Of a DNA stretch of 64,000 nt, positions 22,871 to 34,720 are shown piece by piece; within the stretch, counting starts at the first letter, position 1; every line of letters starts with the position of its first letter. Source of the DNA: Adenophora triphylla var. japonica (Eukaryota > Streptophyta > Magnoliopsida > Asterales > Campanulaceae). The stretch lies in the NCBI GenBank assembly GCA_022495995.1, contig JAFEMH010001474.1, positions 62,001-126,000 of the forward strand, given 5' to 3'. The position numbers and the translations under genes are program-made. The notes beneath the pieces were generated by a model. It saw only the letters and a list, made by a program, of their open reading frames with translations. It did not search any database and was not told the DNA's origin.

Positions 22871-23231
22871 CCCCCCTCAAGCTAAGCGGCACGGGTTCAA
22901 GCGGCAGCTTGTCCGACAAGAAACTCCGGCGAGGATCCGCAAGACCCTTCGTGAGCAAGTCAGCAAGTTGTTCGGATGTGGCAACATAGCATAGACGCAA
23001 GAAACCACGTTGATGTAAATCTTTAACGAATTGAAGATCTATCTCAATATGGCGGTGAGAGGGCAAGAAAAACTGGATTGCGAGCCATATGTAGAGCAGA
23101 CAGATCATCACAATTAAGTTGTGGAGATGCAAGGAATAAGCTGAGTTCCCTATCGAGAAACGAGAACCATAGAAGTTCAGCAGCGGTGGTGGCAAGGACA
23201 TGATACTCGGCTTCACTACTTGAACGAGCAA
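22866..23231 (-). pseudogene. Copia RNase H end fragment
   Basis: Minus-strand reading contains HIEIDLQFVKDLHQRGFLRL and TSEQLADLLTKGL, the C-terminal end of Copia RNase H (H-I-E-I-D, A-D-L-L-T-K-x-L). The upstream part is frameshifted. Confidence 0.8.
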
Positions 23232-23499
23232 CAGTAGTTTGTTTCTTGGCCGTCCATGATACCAGGTTGGGACTTATAAAGATGCAAGAGCTCGTGGTTG
23301 ATTATCTGTCCGCAGGAGAACCGGCCAATCTGAGTCGGAATAAGCCTGTTAGGATGTGTCATTGGATCGAGAAAATTGAAGCCCCATATAGATGGTACCC
23401 TTATTGTGCCGAAGTATTCTCTTTACGGCAATTTAGTGAGAGGTCCAAGGAGAATGCACGAATTGACATACGCAAACGTGATGTCTGGACGCGTGATTG

Positions 23500-24120
23500 T
23501 CAAGTACTGAAGTCCACCAACCATGCTTCGATACAAAGTGACATCAGAGATTCGATCATCATCACGTGGGCACAGATGTGAGCCGGAAATAAGCGGAGCA
23601 GTAGCGAGCTTGCAACCATCCCGTTTAAATTTCCGAAGTAGTTCAGAAGCGTACTGCGATTGACTAAGGATGAGGGAGGAGTCGGAACGATGAGTCTCAA
23701 AGGAAGAAACCTAGTGGTTTGAGGCAACGACTCTCAAAGGTTTCACAAATACGATCTGACATGAGATACTTAGTAGTGGAGAATCTGATGATGATAAAAT
23801 CATCAACATAGACTAAGATGGCCACAATGGAAGATCTGGAGCGACGGATAAACAATGAGCTATCCGACTTGCTATTGAAGAAGCCAATTTGAGAGGAGAA
23901 AATCATGTAGGCATTGAAACCAATGAGTGTATGGAGCGGTTTGTCCGAGAGTGCGAGGTTCAAACTCTATTGAATCCGGAAGAGCAGCAGAGAGTGCCTC
24001 AATAAAAGTAAGGGGATGCCGCTCATACAATTGTTTGACCTGTCTATAACCTTGGACTGGTGGACATGTGAGAGGGGAGTCCCCAAGAGTACAAGGAACT
24101 GAATTGTTATTAAACATGGC
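23500..24120 (-). pseudogene. Copia reverse transcriptase fragments
   Basis: Frames around 23697-23963 show SKSDSSLFIRR and ILVYVDDFIII, the catalytic YVDD box of Copia RT. The surrounding sequence is broken by stops and shifts; only a fraction of the RT domain is left. Confidence 0.75.
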
Positions 24121-24723
24121 CGCCGGGGAGTAGTAGGAGTAGAATGAGCCGCTCAGATAGGCTTCTGAGTAGAAGTGGCCTGCTGACCTGGGCCAGGACT
24201 GAAGGAGTTTACTGGATTAGTGGCCTGTTGAGAAGGTGGCTGCCTTGGGTTAGAAGAGCCAGCAGGAACAAGGCTGGACTGTCGAGAAGATAGCAGCCGG
24301 CCGCCGGCCCACTCGTGACGGGCAGGACGGAGTGTGTGACTCAAAAGTGAGAACCTGATCTGGGCTGGAGCTTAGCTTGGGCCAAGACTTGGGCTAGGTG
24401 GGCTCGGCAAAGGTTCCCATGCATAGCTGGATCAGCAACCAATGAACTTGGCAAGGGATGCAATTCTGGTCCAAGAGATGTACCTGTAGAAGTTTAGGAC
24501 ATAGGAAAAAAATCCTCATAAAAATTTACAAGTCTGGTTACATATATTTTTCCTTTGAAACACACACGATGTAGATTTAGGTATTAACTTGTGACGGATA
24601 TACGAAACTAGACGCAGAAACACAAGCAACCGAAAGTCTTGAGAAAATTGTAATTCAGAGCACATTTAAGCAATTTTTGAGGGGGGTGGGGTCAAGTGGA
24701 TTGGTGTCTAATGCCATGGTTTT

Positions 24724-25490
24724 TGAGAAATACTGTAAATTGTCTATTCATGAATTCATCCCATCAGTTTGGACAATTTTGATAGCATGAACATCAAATA
24801 TTTTACGAGCATGCCAAGTGGAAGAAGACATGCGCTCACCAATAAGGGTCAAGGTATTGATCCGAGCAACGAAATCGAATTGAAGGGTGTAGAGACCGTT
24901 CAAGCTACTGCAAGAAAAAATAATCTACTTCGTGATACCGTAAATTGTCTATTCATGGATTTATCCCATCAGTTTGGACAATTTTGATAGCATGAACATC
25001 AAATATTTTACGACTTAATTGATTTTCTACTTGAAGTTTGAAAGTAGAAAAGACATCAAGCACTCAAATTTGCGGTATAATGGAAATAACCACACATAAT
25101 GAGAAAAATCATCCACAATACTTAAATAATATCGAAATCCTTGATTTGAAGTTACATGGGAAGGACCCCATACATCCAAATGAAGTAAAGCAAGTGGTAC
25201 AAAAGAATTTAAATATATAGTAACAAATGGTAAACTCCTAGATTTGCCTAGCGAACAAATATGACACATAGACCGAGACACATATCCACTAACGGGAATG
25301 TGGATTTTATTAACTAAAGACTTGAAAACCTGAGACGACATGTGACCGAGACGAGCATGCCAAGTGGAAGAAGACGCGCGCTCACCAATAAGAGTCATGG
25401 TATTGATCCGAGAAACGAAGTCGAATTGAAGGGTATAGAGACTGTTCAAGCTACTACAGGAAAAAATAATCTACTTCGTGATATTGTTCT
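24724..25490. repeat. Interleaved internal duplication in the Copia element
   Basis: A block starting GAGCATGCCAAGTGGAAGA at 25355 (to about 25480) recurs at about 24808-24935. A second block (TAAATTGTCTATTCATG... TTTTACG) occurs on both sides of that copy, at about 24734-24807 and 24948-25012. The copies are inserted in an A-B-A order inside the integrase/linker region. Confidence 0.8.
25027..25449 (-). pseudogene. Copia GAG-pre-integrase and integrase start
   Basis: 140 open residues with the HHCC zinc-binding region (TWHARLGHMSSQVFKSL ... MCHICSLGKSRSLPF) and the start of the integrase core (LLHLDVWGPSHVTSNQGFRY, IVDDFSHYVWLFPL). The catalytic DDE core is not complete. Confidence 0.85.
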
Positions 25491-25625
25491 TCGCACGAAA
25501 ATCAAATCCATCAATTTCAAAGAAACAATTATTACTGAGAGAAAAAGGGCGAATAGAAATCAAAGATTCATACGTACTATGCTTGAAAGTTGAAACACAT
25601 AGAACATTATTGAAAATAAAATTTC

Positions 25626-27042
25626 TGATGCAGTCCAGAAATATCTGTAAAGTCCAAATACGTTGATTTAATTAAGAATTTCAGATTAAGTGTATTTTGA
25701 TATTTTGGGGGTTGGTTGTGTCTTTTGATTTTCTTGATAAGGTTTTAGTAGTTGGAAGGTTTTAGCTAATAACATCAAGATTTGAATTATAAGGTGCATG
25801 AACAAAGAGTTATGTATAGTCTATTGTAGTCTATAAATACCGTGTTTGTATTCAGCATAGGTAGTTTTGGTTTTGATTAATAATAATATTGAATTTGTGG
25901 GATTTTCCCCCTCTCCCAGCCTTCTTAGGCTTTGTTGCTATTCTAGCAGCCATTATCTTCTCGTTGCAGTTTTTTTTAACTGCATCAGTTGGTATCAGAG
26001 CGGTAGATCCTGCTGAGATTCCTCGGTGCAAAGTAATATGTTGCACTTGAAAGGAAGACCGAGGACTAACCACAACAAGAAGCGTGTTGTTGATATGGTT
26101 ACTGAATATGGGCAAGTTATCAATGGTATTTCGATGAAGTTCGAAGATATCTTCTCTTTTTCTAGCTTTTATGAAGGACGAGAAGTAGATTGGAGCCTAC
26201 CTCCAATCTATGATGAGTACTCTGAAAATGGGTATCTAATTATGGATAAGCGAGAGGTGGAATAGTTGAAATTACAAAGGTTTGCACCCTTAATAAATTC
26301 GGTTCTTATTTATCCTTAAGCTACGAATATGCACTACTTGTGACACCAGGCTCTTTACTGGTGTATGCGCCAAAGCATGCCCAAGATCAATCTGATCCAT
26401 TTTTCTTGAGAAAATCTGCACAAAGTTTGTGTACTGATTTCCTGATGCTCGGGAAAGTACATTCTGCTATATTGTGTTATGGAATTAGAAGGCAGCCGAT
26501 TTGGGAAAAAGTAGGGATGAATCAAACAATATCTAAATTACTTCAACTAATGACTAAAATCCAGTTTACCTACGAAAGTTTTCAAGCAAATTTGTGGAAA
26601 TGGTGGACAACTCGGTTACCAAGGTCTTAAGAGGCGAAAATGGAGAACTCGAGGACGAGTTCTTTCCAACCAAGGGAGAATGATGCAGTCCAGAAATATC
26701 CGTAAAGTCCAAATATGTTGATTTAATTAAGAATTTCAGATTCAGTGTATTTTGATATTTTGGGGGCTGGTTGTGTCTTTTGATTTTCTTGATAAGGTCT
26801 TAGTAGTTGGAAGGTTTTAGCTAATAACATCAAGATTTGAATTATAAGGTACATGAATAGAGAGTTATGGATAGTCTATTGTAGTCTATAAATACCATGT
26901 TTATATTCAACATAGGTAGTTTTGGTTTTGATTAATAATAATATTGAAATTTTGGGATTTTCCCCCTCTCCCAGCCTTCTAAGGCTTTGTTGCTATTCTA
27001 GCAGCCATTATCTTCTCGTTGCAGTTTTTTTTAACTGCATCA
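25626..27042 (+). mobile_element. Small TRIM-like LTR retrotransposon
   Basis: Two 362-bp LTRs (25626-25987, 26681-27042; TGATGCAGTCC ... CTGCATCA) with the 5-bp duplication ATTTC (25621-25625, 27043-27047). The primer-binding site TGGTATCAGAGC lies at 25990-26001, and the purine tract AAGGGAGAA just before the right LTR. The LTRs differ at only a small number of sites, so the insertion is fairly young. The 693-bp interior lacks pol genes. It keeps short ORFs at 26026-26265 and 26340-26630 of unknown meaning, probably gag-leader remnants of a larger parent element. Confidence 0.9.
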
Positions 27043-27456
27043 ATTTCTATTACGATTAGTAAAGGAAGATTGACCGGTAAAAGAGATGGGGATACAATTA
27101 TCATTGGCAATAATTGTGACTGTGGGAGAGATATGAGAGAGACCCTAAGTGGAAAATGTCATGTGGTTTGTTGCTCCTGAATCCAATACAATACATATGA
27201 CAAAGCCATAGAGGAAGTGTTGGTACCATAAGAGTGATCATGAGCGGAAGGCAATGTGCGGGTAATCCAGTAAGTGGAATTTGAAGGATGGAACCATATA
27301 ACTCATAATTACCACGGTAAAGGCAATAAGGGGATGCATTATTTGGCTTTTAACAACTTTCTCTTCCGGGGACCGATTGTAGGTGGGCGATATGGGGTGA
27401 AGGGTTTAGGTGGGTTACCGGACGAAATTTAGGACTGTGAGGATAAGGTTTGAGAG

Positions 27457-28918
27457 TGAGATAAAGTACCTATTTCGTCCCGACCTATAGTCACTTTTTT
27501 TTTGTCTTAGTCCGGAATGTATTTTTTTTTCGTTTTCCCTCTTAACCTTGTGTTTTTGGTTGATGTCGTCCTTCCGTCAGTCATCCGTCAATTTCTCCGT
27601 TATAAATACCCATGTGACATGATTACATCACCAAAACACTTAGTTGGCATTGAACAATAATGAATTTTGTTGACATGGAAGTATAAGGGTTTAAAATGCT
27701 AATTACTAAACTAGTGACCGTAAAAGACAAAAACAAAAAGGAGAACAATATTACAAATGAGACCCCTATTTTAACCCTCTTCTAACTTGACCTAGAATAG
27801 GAGGAAAAAACACAAGGGCTGCCTCATCTCCCCCTTTCCCTTCCACCCAATTCCACTCAAGGCATCCCACACTCCATCCTCCTCTCCCTCGGACCACTGA
27901 CCGTCATCTCTGAACTCGATCCGCTTCCCTCCCTTTGCCTGCCGACGATTGCAAGCAACGCCGTCATCGCCAAATTGCTCTCGTCTGCTGCCTAAGTCGA
28001 CCTATTTGCAAATTCATCTCCTCCCTTTCTCTCTCTTTCCCTCGCATTACCGCCTCCTCCCTCCCATCAGATCTGAGATTTTATTTCAATATTTTCAAAA
28101 TTTAAAATTTTCTTTATGTTCAGATCGAGGTGCTTTATTTTTTGTTCCGGATATGGAAAATCTTTTTTTTTTTGTTTGAATTGAACTTGGTGTTGTGTAT
28201 GTGTTGATTTAGTAATAGGAGTAGCATATTATTAGAATGATTTGTTTGGTGGTGTTTTTAATGGATGATGGTGACAGTTGTTTGGTGGTAGTGGTTGGGT
28301 AGATTGGTATGAAGGGTGGTGGTGGATGGTGGTGACAGATCTTTGGTAGTGGTAGTGATGGAGACTGTAGGTTGAGGGTGGTGGTCACAAAGTGGTGTTT
28401 GATAGTTGTTATGGTGGTGTAAAAATAAAAATTATTGAAAGTAGAAATTTCAAATAAAATTATTATAACATCAATTAATAATTATTGGAGGAAAAAAGGG
28501 AGAAAAATTAATGGAGTAATTCTTAAAAAGTTATTTTAAATAAGATTATTATAACTTCAATTAAATAATTAGAAATTTTATAAATGAAAATAGTCTTTTT
28601 AATTTTTATTATTAAATATTAATAGTAAAAAGTTATTTTATGGGATCAATAGTTTAGTATTGTACACTTCCACCCCTTAGTACTTCCACCCCTTAGTACT
28701 TCCACCTCAGCCATTTTTTTCAACTTTTAGGGCCAACTCAGCATTTTGGTGATGTAACCATGCCACATGGGCATTTTTAACGGAAATTGACGGATGAGTT
28801 ACGGAAGGACGACATCAACCAAAAAACACGAGGTTAAGGGGGAAAACGAAAAAAATATATATTCTGGACTAAAACGAAAAAGAAACTATAGGTCGGGAAC
28901 GAAATAGGTACTTGTCTC
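27457..28918. mobile_element. Long-TIR DNA element (Mutator-like), possible Pack-MULE
   Basis: About 190-bp terminal inverted repeats (AAGTACCTATTTCGT, CCCGACCTATAG, GGTTGATGTCGTCCTTCCGT on the left, mirrored on the right). A possible 9-bp duplication with two mismatches is present (GTTTGAGAG 27448-27456; GCTTGGGAG 28919-28927). The interior has a pyrimidine-rich, gene-like 5' part (27800-28180) and GGTGGT repeats, but no ORF I recognise. It splits the Copia gag region. Confidence 0.65.
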
Positions 28919-28942
28919 GCTTGGGAGTAAAAGGGCCATAAT

Positions 28943-29535
28943 TTAGTATGGGCAGTAGTATGCCGCGACCCCCTTGGATGGAAGGTCCTCTTTCCGGAGT
29001 AATAAATCTTGGAGATCATCCAAGGACTCCGCCGGACGGTTGTTTCGAGAGGTGATAGACTCCTTAAAATAGTCATCAATTGACAAGTCCGATTTCTTGG
29101 ACAATGAATTGAGGCTATTTTTGAGTTTCTGAACGTGAACCCGGGAACGACTACCGAAGCGTTTCTCAAGGACAGTCCAAGCTTTTGGTGCCGTGGTGCA
29201 GGGATTGATACGGGCTAGAACTTTGGGAGAGACAGTTGCTTTTATCCAGCCCAAAACCAAGCTGGAAGCGCGATTAAATAGCTGTAACAAAGGATTGGAA
29301 GAGCCATAGGGAGCTTAGCCGGTGGTGGTGTGATGTACGTGAGACAGGAGGTGAGACCGAATGTGGTGAGTACCGTGAATAGCAATGAGCGCCAGTTCAA
29401 GTAGTTATCATTGGTGAGGTGGGAGTGACCAAGATATAAGACTGAATATTCAGATTGAAGGGTAGGGAATTGATGTTTGAGACGACATCTGAGAGGTTGT
29501 AGAAGAACTATTTGGGGTACCTGTAGTATCGTCAA
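28943..29535 (-). pseudogene. Copia gag fragment
   Basis: Two overlapping frames give the plant Copia gag core: NDNYLNWRSLLFTVL, then RASSLVLGWIKATVSPKVLA and KAWTVLEKRFGSRSRVHVQK, matching the UBN2/retrotran_gag arrangement. It is split by a frameshift near 29270 and cut off at 28927 by the long-TIR element. The 29536-29800 leader before it has no ORF. Confidence 0.8.
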
Positions 29536-29813
29536 TGGCTTCTAAAGAGTGTGTGATACTATTAAACCAATCGGTGATAAGGGCATTATCCCCTCAAGTT
29601 TACATGCCAGTCCATGTTTAGTTCTTTAGGAGATGTGGGATATATAGTCTAACACGCCCCCTCACGTGTGACCCGGAGAGAAAGTTGACGGTCGAGCACG
29701 TGAAGTCGTGGACTTTGTAGAAGATAGGAGATAGTGGACCTCGTAGAACTAAAGGGTCCCTGTAGAAGCAGCGGAAGTGATCATGCCACCATATGTCGGG
29801 GACTCTGATACCA

Positions 29814-30114
29814 TATAAGACGTTCAAAGAGAAAGAAAGGTAGAGAAAGCTACACCGCTGTGAAGGAAATTTCTAACTGTCAACATGAGAGTTGCTGGAC
29901 TGCATTAGGTTACTTTATACACAAAGTATTTACAAGAGACCTATTACAATGGGGCAATATTAGGATAGTATCCTATACAAACTGAAATATATCTACTGTA
30001 ACAATACATGTATATCTCCCTAAAATATGTGATCACGTCAATCTTCTGGGGAATAACCGAGATATGCCAAGATAGTGCATGTGAGTTATGTGTGGAGATT
30101 AAGTATTGCTTACA
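29814..30114 (-). repeat. 5' LTR of the Copia element
   Basis: 301-bp partner of 22571-22870; it begins TGTAAGCAATACTTAA at 30114 and runs to 29814, with the primer-binding site TGGTATCAGAGTC immediately after it. Confidence 0.9.
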
Positions 30115-30233
30115 GGTGAATCTATATTTATACCCAAAACTTAGACTTCTATACAGCAATTAAGGGGCTTGCCCCTTTAAACAAAATCAAAATAGTGTTA
30201 GATCTTTCCCCTGTAGCTATAGCTCTTCTATTC

Positions 30234-31371
30234 TGAAAGGTCCTGTTTACTTTAATCAGATTGAAGAGTTAGGCAGTTAAGGTTTGACAGCTGAGGTGAA
30301 ATCTTAGCTGTCAGAGGTTAACTGGTTTTAAAGATTGGAGTTAAATGTGCAGCGGAATAAAAGTGTTTGAAATAATGTAAAGACAAGTGAATAGTGTATG
30401 TGTGTGTATATGTGTGTGTGTGTAGTGTGATAATACCAATTGAACACAAGGAATTTTAAGGTGGTTCAGAGTTCACTCCTCCTACGTCCACCCTCACTGT
30501 CAACCTTGACAAGTGAGATCAATCCACTTAAATCTAGTTCCCGTTAAGATTTACAAAGGATTGGATAGGCAAGTTCCTTGAACCTCCTCTTCCTAATAAG
30601 TACAGTCTATTAGGGATTAAGCTCTTACACTGAGCAATTCACACTACCCACTTAAAGTCAGTCTTAAGGGGTTCTTACAAATCAGTTTATACACCTGAGA
30701 TCAGTTACAAGTGTCTTAATGTTGTTTTGATTGTTGGTTGCAGGTGGAGAAGGTTTGGATGCAAGGTTTGTAGAAGTTGTGTGTGTAAAAGGGGTTGTGT
30801 CTTCAGTCTTGGAGAGTTCCTTTTATAAGCTTGGAAATAGCCGTTGGAGGAGACAAGGAGACAAGGGAGTAAATGCATGTTGGAGTTGCATTTAGAGCCT
30901 TTGTTGACTGGAGAATAAATTAGCTGGAATCTGCAACCAGGCATGTGATCTTCATGGAGATGAGCTGGCAACATCTGTATGGAGAGATTTGGACAAGGCA
31001 CATCTTGGTCATCACAGGATTTCTTCATAGCTGTTGATGTTGAAGATCATAGCTGTTGAGGGGTGAAACCTTTGCTGTGAGAGAACCTTAGCTGTCAGAG
31101 CTAAGTTCTGATCTAGAAGGTTTAGGCATTATGTAATACATCATACTACACATGTAATTTAGATACATTAATGTATATGAGAGGTTTTGAGTGATTTCTT
31201 AGAGGGATGTTTGAATCATAGCTGTCCAGTTGATATATATAGGAGTGCAGATTGAAGTTGATGGCTTAGCTGTCCAAGGTCATATGTTATCTTGGCTGTC
31301 AGATAACATATGATATATTTCTTTGTCAAAACCTATTGTAACTATGTGGCTTACATAGTTAGGTCCTAACA
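30234..31371 (-). repeat. 3' LTR of the Sirevirus-like element
   Basis: 1138 bp, TGTTAGGACC ... CCTTTCA on the minus strand. About the last 417 bp (30955-31371) match the other LTR without visible difference. The first 700 bp differ at some fifteen sites, nearly all CAG/CTG in this copy. Confidence 0.95.
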
Positions 31372-31386
31372 ATTTCCCCCTTTTTG
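31372..31386 (-). promoter_or_regulatory. Polypurine tract
   Basis: On the minus strand AAAAAGGGGGAAAT lies directly before the TGTTAGG start of the 3' LTR. In LTR retroelements this is the plus-strand DNA primer. Confidence 0.8.
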
Positions 31387-31585
31387 GCAAAGTAATATAT
31401 CTAATAAAGATATAACCTGCAAGATACTCAAGAATGAATATACCAATGAAGATGAGAACAATCTTCTTGATTCAATCAACTGAGTCTTAAAACAAAACAT
31501 ATTATCCAAAATAAACAATGTTTTAAAAGCAGGAATTAAAGGTAGGGATTAAAAGAGGACTTATCCAAAAAGACATAACATTTTC

Positions 31586-32701
31586 TTAAGAAAATTCATC
31601 TCTTTCTCTTCTTGCTGCAAGGATCTCCTCTCTTTCTGCAAGTAGCACTCTCTTCATCTTGTCCTCAACACCTCTGTAGTACATCTCATTGTTCCATTCC
31701 CAGCTCATCTCATCATCATAGGTGAAGGTTTGGTTTTGCCTTTCCTTGAGAACAGCTTTGGACAGAGGCTCTTCATCATTTCTCAATCTCATAGTACCCC
31801 ATAAGGGAGCCTTCTTTGGTTTTGAGCTTTGACCCCTTGTTCCTGCAAATAGGTTAGAAAAGAAGGGGTTTGATTGAAGAGAGATGGGTTGTTGAGTTTG
31901 ATGTAGAGGTGGATCAGTTGAGACAGTGAGAACAGTAGAGGTTGAGAGTTGATGCTGTTTCATCACAGGAGCACTATCTTCATCATCACTTGACACAATA
32001 ACATTTGGAGCAGCACCAGAGGCTCTTTTTCCCAGGTTCACAGCTTCTTCATCAGATTCAATGGCCTTTCCTTTGGAGGCCTTCCTCTCAGATTTTGACA
32101 CAGTTGAGACTTCCAAAATGTGTCTCATCTTGGTTATCATTGACCTTGTAAATCTTTGCATGTCTGTAATGGTCACATGATATGGGGGTACAAAAGTTGA
32201 AGGATTGAAGTTTGGAGGAAGGTTGGATTGGAGAGATCTTGTGTTTAGGGGGATGAATGAAGAGGGTACTGAAGATGAAGGGGGAAACATAGCTGTCAGG
32301 CTTGGTCTTGCAATGACAGCCATGATAATGGATTTATTGAGGCAAATCCTCCAATACATTTCTTTGGCAAGCTCAATGCATAGGGCATACACCAGGGATG
32401 AAGGCATATAAATGCATTCGTTGATATTCGAAGAGAGGAGCTGAGAGAACAAAATTTCCCAATCTATTATGGTAGAGATATCCATGAAGTTGGGTAGCAA
32501 GGGGGCTTTGTGAAAGAAGGAGTTGGGAAGAGCTATTCTGTACTTTTTCCATTCCTCATGGGCAAACACTATGAGGCCACATCTATTCCTTGCATGAATC
32601 ATAATGGAATTTTTGCTTAACAGCCAAGGATTGGAGACTAGGTGAGGATTGGCAATTTCAGGGAAATGGGAAATATCCTTCAGTCTTTGGTGGGCAGCCA
32701 T
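31586..32701 (-). CDS. Extra sense ORF of the Sirevirus-like element, unknown function
   Basis: 371 open residues after pol, in the position of the env-like ORF of Sireviruses. It starts MAAHQRLKDISHFPEIANPH. The N-terminal half is mixed alpha/hydrophobic; the middle is rich in Ser/Lys/Glu (SKSERKASKGKAIESDEEAV); the C-terminus is strongly charged and probably helical (MKRVLLAEREEILAARRERD). No clear signal peptide or membrane helix is evident. It may be the second half of the ORF at 33303-34720. I do not recognise a named domain. Confidence 0.5.
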   Translation of the reverse strand: MAAHQRLKDISHFPEIANPHLVSNPWLLSKNSIMIHARNRCGLIVFAHEEWKKYRIALPNSFFHKAPLLPNFMDISTIIDWEILFSQLLSSNINECIYMPSSLVYALCIELAKEMYWRICLNKSIIMAVIARPSLTAMFPPSSSVPSSFIPLNTRSLQSNLPPNFNPSTFVPPYHVTITDMQRFTRSMITKMRHILEVSTVSKSERKASKGKAIESDEEAVNLGKRASGAAPNVIVSSDDEDSAPVMKQHQLSTSTVLTVSTDPPLHQTQQPISLQSNPFFSNLFAGTRGQSSKPKKAPLWGTMRLRNDEEPLSKAVLKERQNQTFTYDDEMSWEWNNEMYYRGVEDKMKRVLLAEREEILAARRERDEFS

Positions 32702-33302
32702 GATAGAGGGGAAGGAAAAGTCAATGTCACAATCTAAAATCCAAGGTTCACAAGTAGGAAGGATTTCAGATTCAAAGGAGGGATCAACAGTTTCTTGGTT
32801 TTGATCAGGCTCACTAGGTTTAAATTGAGATTCTTGATCAGGTTGAGGTTCCGTTCAAGATCAGGTTGAGGTTCAGTTTCAAGATCAGGTTGGGGCTCAG
32901 TATCTTGGGTAACAACATGAGGTTCTTGAATTTGAACAGATTCAACAAACTTGGATTGAGGTTCAGGTTCAGGAATGGGTTCAGGTGCAGGAGTGGATTC
33001 AAAAAGGTGTGAATGCTTACTTTCTTGGCCAAATCTCTGTGTTTGATAAGTTTCAAGGCTTTTTGGGTTTCTTCCTCTGTTAGCACTTGTCTTAAGTAAT
33101 AGGTAACAGCAGGGACATGCTTGGGATCCTCTAAGGAAAGTCCTTCAGAAGCTTTGAAGATGTTTTCAGGGATGGGGGAAGGATCTGAGGGACTATCAGA
33201 GGGTGATTCTTGACTGGAGAGAGGGATAGCTCAGTAATGGGAGTCATAGGACTTTTATTCCCCTAACAGAGGCTCATCCTTTTCAGAGCTAGAGCTATTT
33301 CC

Positions 33303-34720
33303 CTATCTTTTCAACACTGGCTCATTTGGACTAATGTTAGAGGGATTAAGATTTAGGATGCCTTGAGCCACAGAGTCATGAGGTGAACTAGATTGGTCTT
33401 TGGATGAGGAGGGTTGAGGAGTGGTTGGTTTCAACTTTTTGGATGGGGGAGCATCTTTATCTGTTTTTCTCTTCCTAGAGAAAGTACTGAGAGTAAGAGA
33501 AGGCTTAGAGGTTACCTTGGATGTGGTTTCAAAGACTTGAGACAACCTTAGCCGTCAGAGATGAAGCTTCCATAGCCGTCCCGAATGATCTGTCCAACCT
33601 TAGCTGTCCTCACTTCCATTAGTGACTCAGCAACAGCTCTTCTCATATCTTCATCAAACTCATCACCTTGAGCTTCACCAGCATACACAACATCAGGAAT
33701 TTCTTCTTCTTCACCATCATACTCATCAATGTCCTTGAAGATAGGATCTGACTGAGTATCTTCACTGTCAGCATGCTCCTCAGCTACCATCTTTCCTTTG
33801 TCAGTTTCTTGAGCACTTTCTTGCTCAACAGCTATCTCTTCTTGAATTTGCTTTCCTTTACTAAGCTTCTTTCCCTTTCCAGTTCTCTTCATCTTGGCTA
33901 GGCTTTTTCTTCTTTTGATTTTGGTTGGAGAAGTCTCTTGAGATCTTTCTTTTATGACAACACCTTTGTCATGCTTTCTCTTGGATCTTTTGTCATTCAC
34001 CATGTTTACCAATCCCTGCCATATCTTCATGTCCTTCTCAGTTTTCTCTTTCAATCTTTGAGAGGCTTCATCAAAATTCTCAGAGCTGTCCCCAAGCTCT
34101 AATTTCTTCTTACCCTTCAGTTTGAAGGTGCTCAAGTTGAAGCTTCTGGTTGATACTAGAGATGCAGACTCAAGCCACTCATCTTTTAGGGGGGGATTTA
34201 ACCTTGGAATAAGGTGATGGAGAATTCCACTCATGAATCTGAAATTGTTCATCCTTGGATTTTGTTTCTTGTATTTCCAAGGAGAGGGAGATATGGCTAA
34301 TTGAAAGTTGTGAAGTAAGGCAACACTCCAGTTAACTTCTTTGGTTATCAAACTTAGGGCTTGCTTCCATTCATTGGGACTTATTTGATCAAATGATGAC
34401 TGCTTTCCATCAAACCCTTTGATTACAACATCCATTAGGGTTGATTTGAACAAATCAAGGTCCTTCTTTTTGATTGGTTTGTCCTGAACCAATAGATAAT
34501 TGCAGCTTGGTTTGTCAAAGAACCTTTTGTAGAATGGTTCCAGGTTGTTGTCTTTCCTATTCCAGAGATTTGAAACACCATTGCTTTTGATAGGGATGTT
34601 GTAAACCTTGGACACAATCTTGGGGGTCACATTGATTTCGGCACCTTCAATGGTGGTTTTGATTGCCCAGCTTGATTGTCTTTCTCCTTTCATAAAAATC
34701 TCTCTCGCACGCCTTCTCAT
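33303..34720 (-). CDS. Extra sense ORF with possible plant-transposon-protein domain
   Basis: A 390-residue frame (34720-33548) followed by an overlapping frame (33545-33303). The first half (TTIEGAEINVTPKIVSKVYN, then EWKQALSLITKEVNWSVALL) resembles the putative plant transposon protein domain found beside many plant retroelements; this is from memory of the family pattern and is only tentative. The second half is Lys/Glu-rich with a basic cluster (KIKRRKSLAKMKRTGKGKK), which could be a nuclear signal. An upstream start near 34840 is in another frame, and the join region contains two GCG/TGCG sites of the CAG-to-CG type. Confidence 0.45.

Larger units (their letters stand above)
22571..30114 (-). 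mobile_element. Copia LTR retrotransposon with nested insertions
   Basis: A complete element bounded by the 5-bp duplication GGTGA (22566-22570, 30115-30119). LTRs lie at 22571-22870 and 29814-30114. A TGGTATCAGAGTC primer-binding site directly abuts the 5' LTR (29801-29813), and a GAGGGGGG polypurine tract precedes the 3' LTR. Gag, integrase, RT and RNase H remnants occur in the expected minus-strand order, heavily decayed. A TRIM-like element (25626-27042) and a long-TIR element (27457-28918) inserted into it. All of this is inside the 22.4-kb MYB3R intron. Confidence 0.9.
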
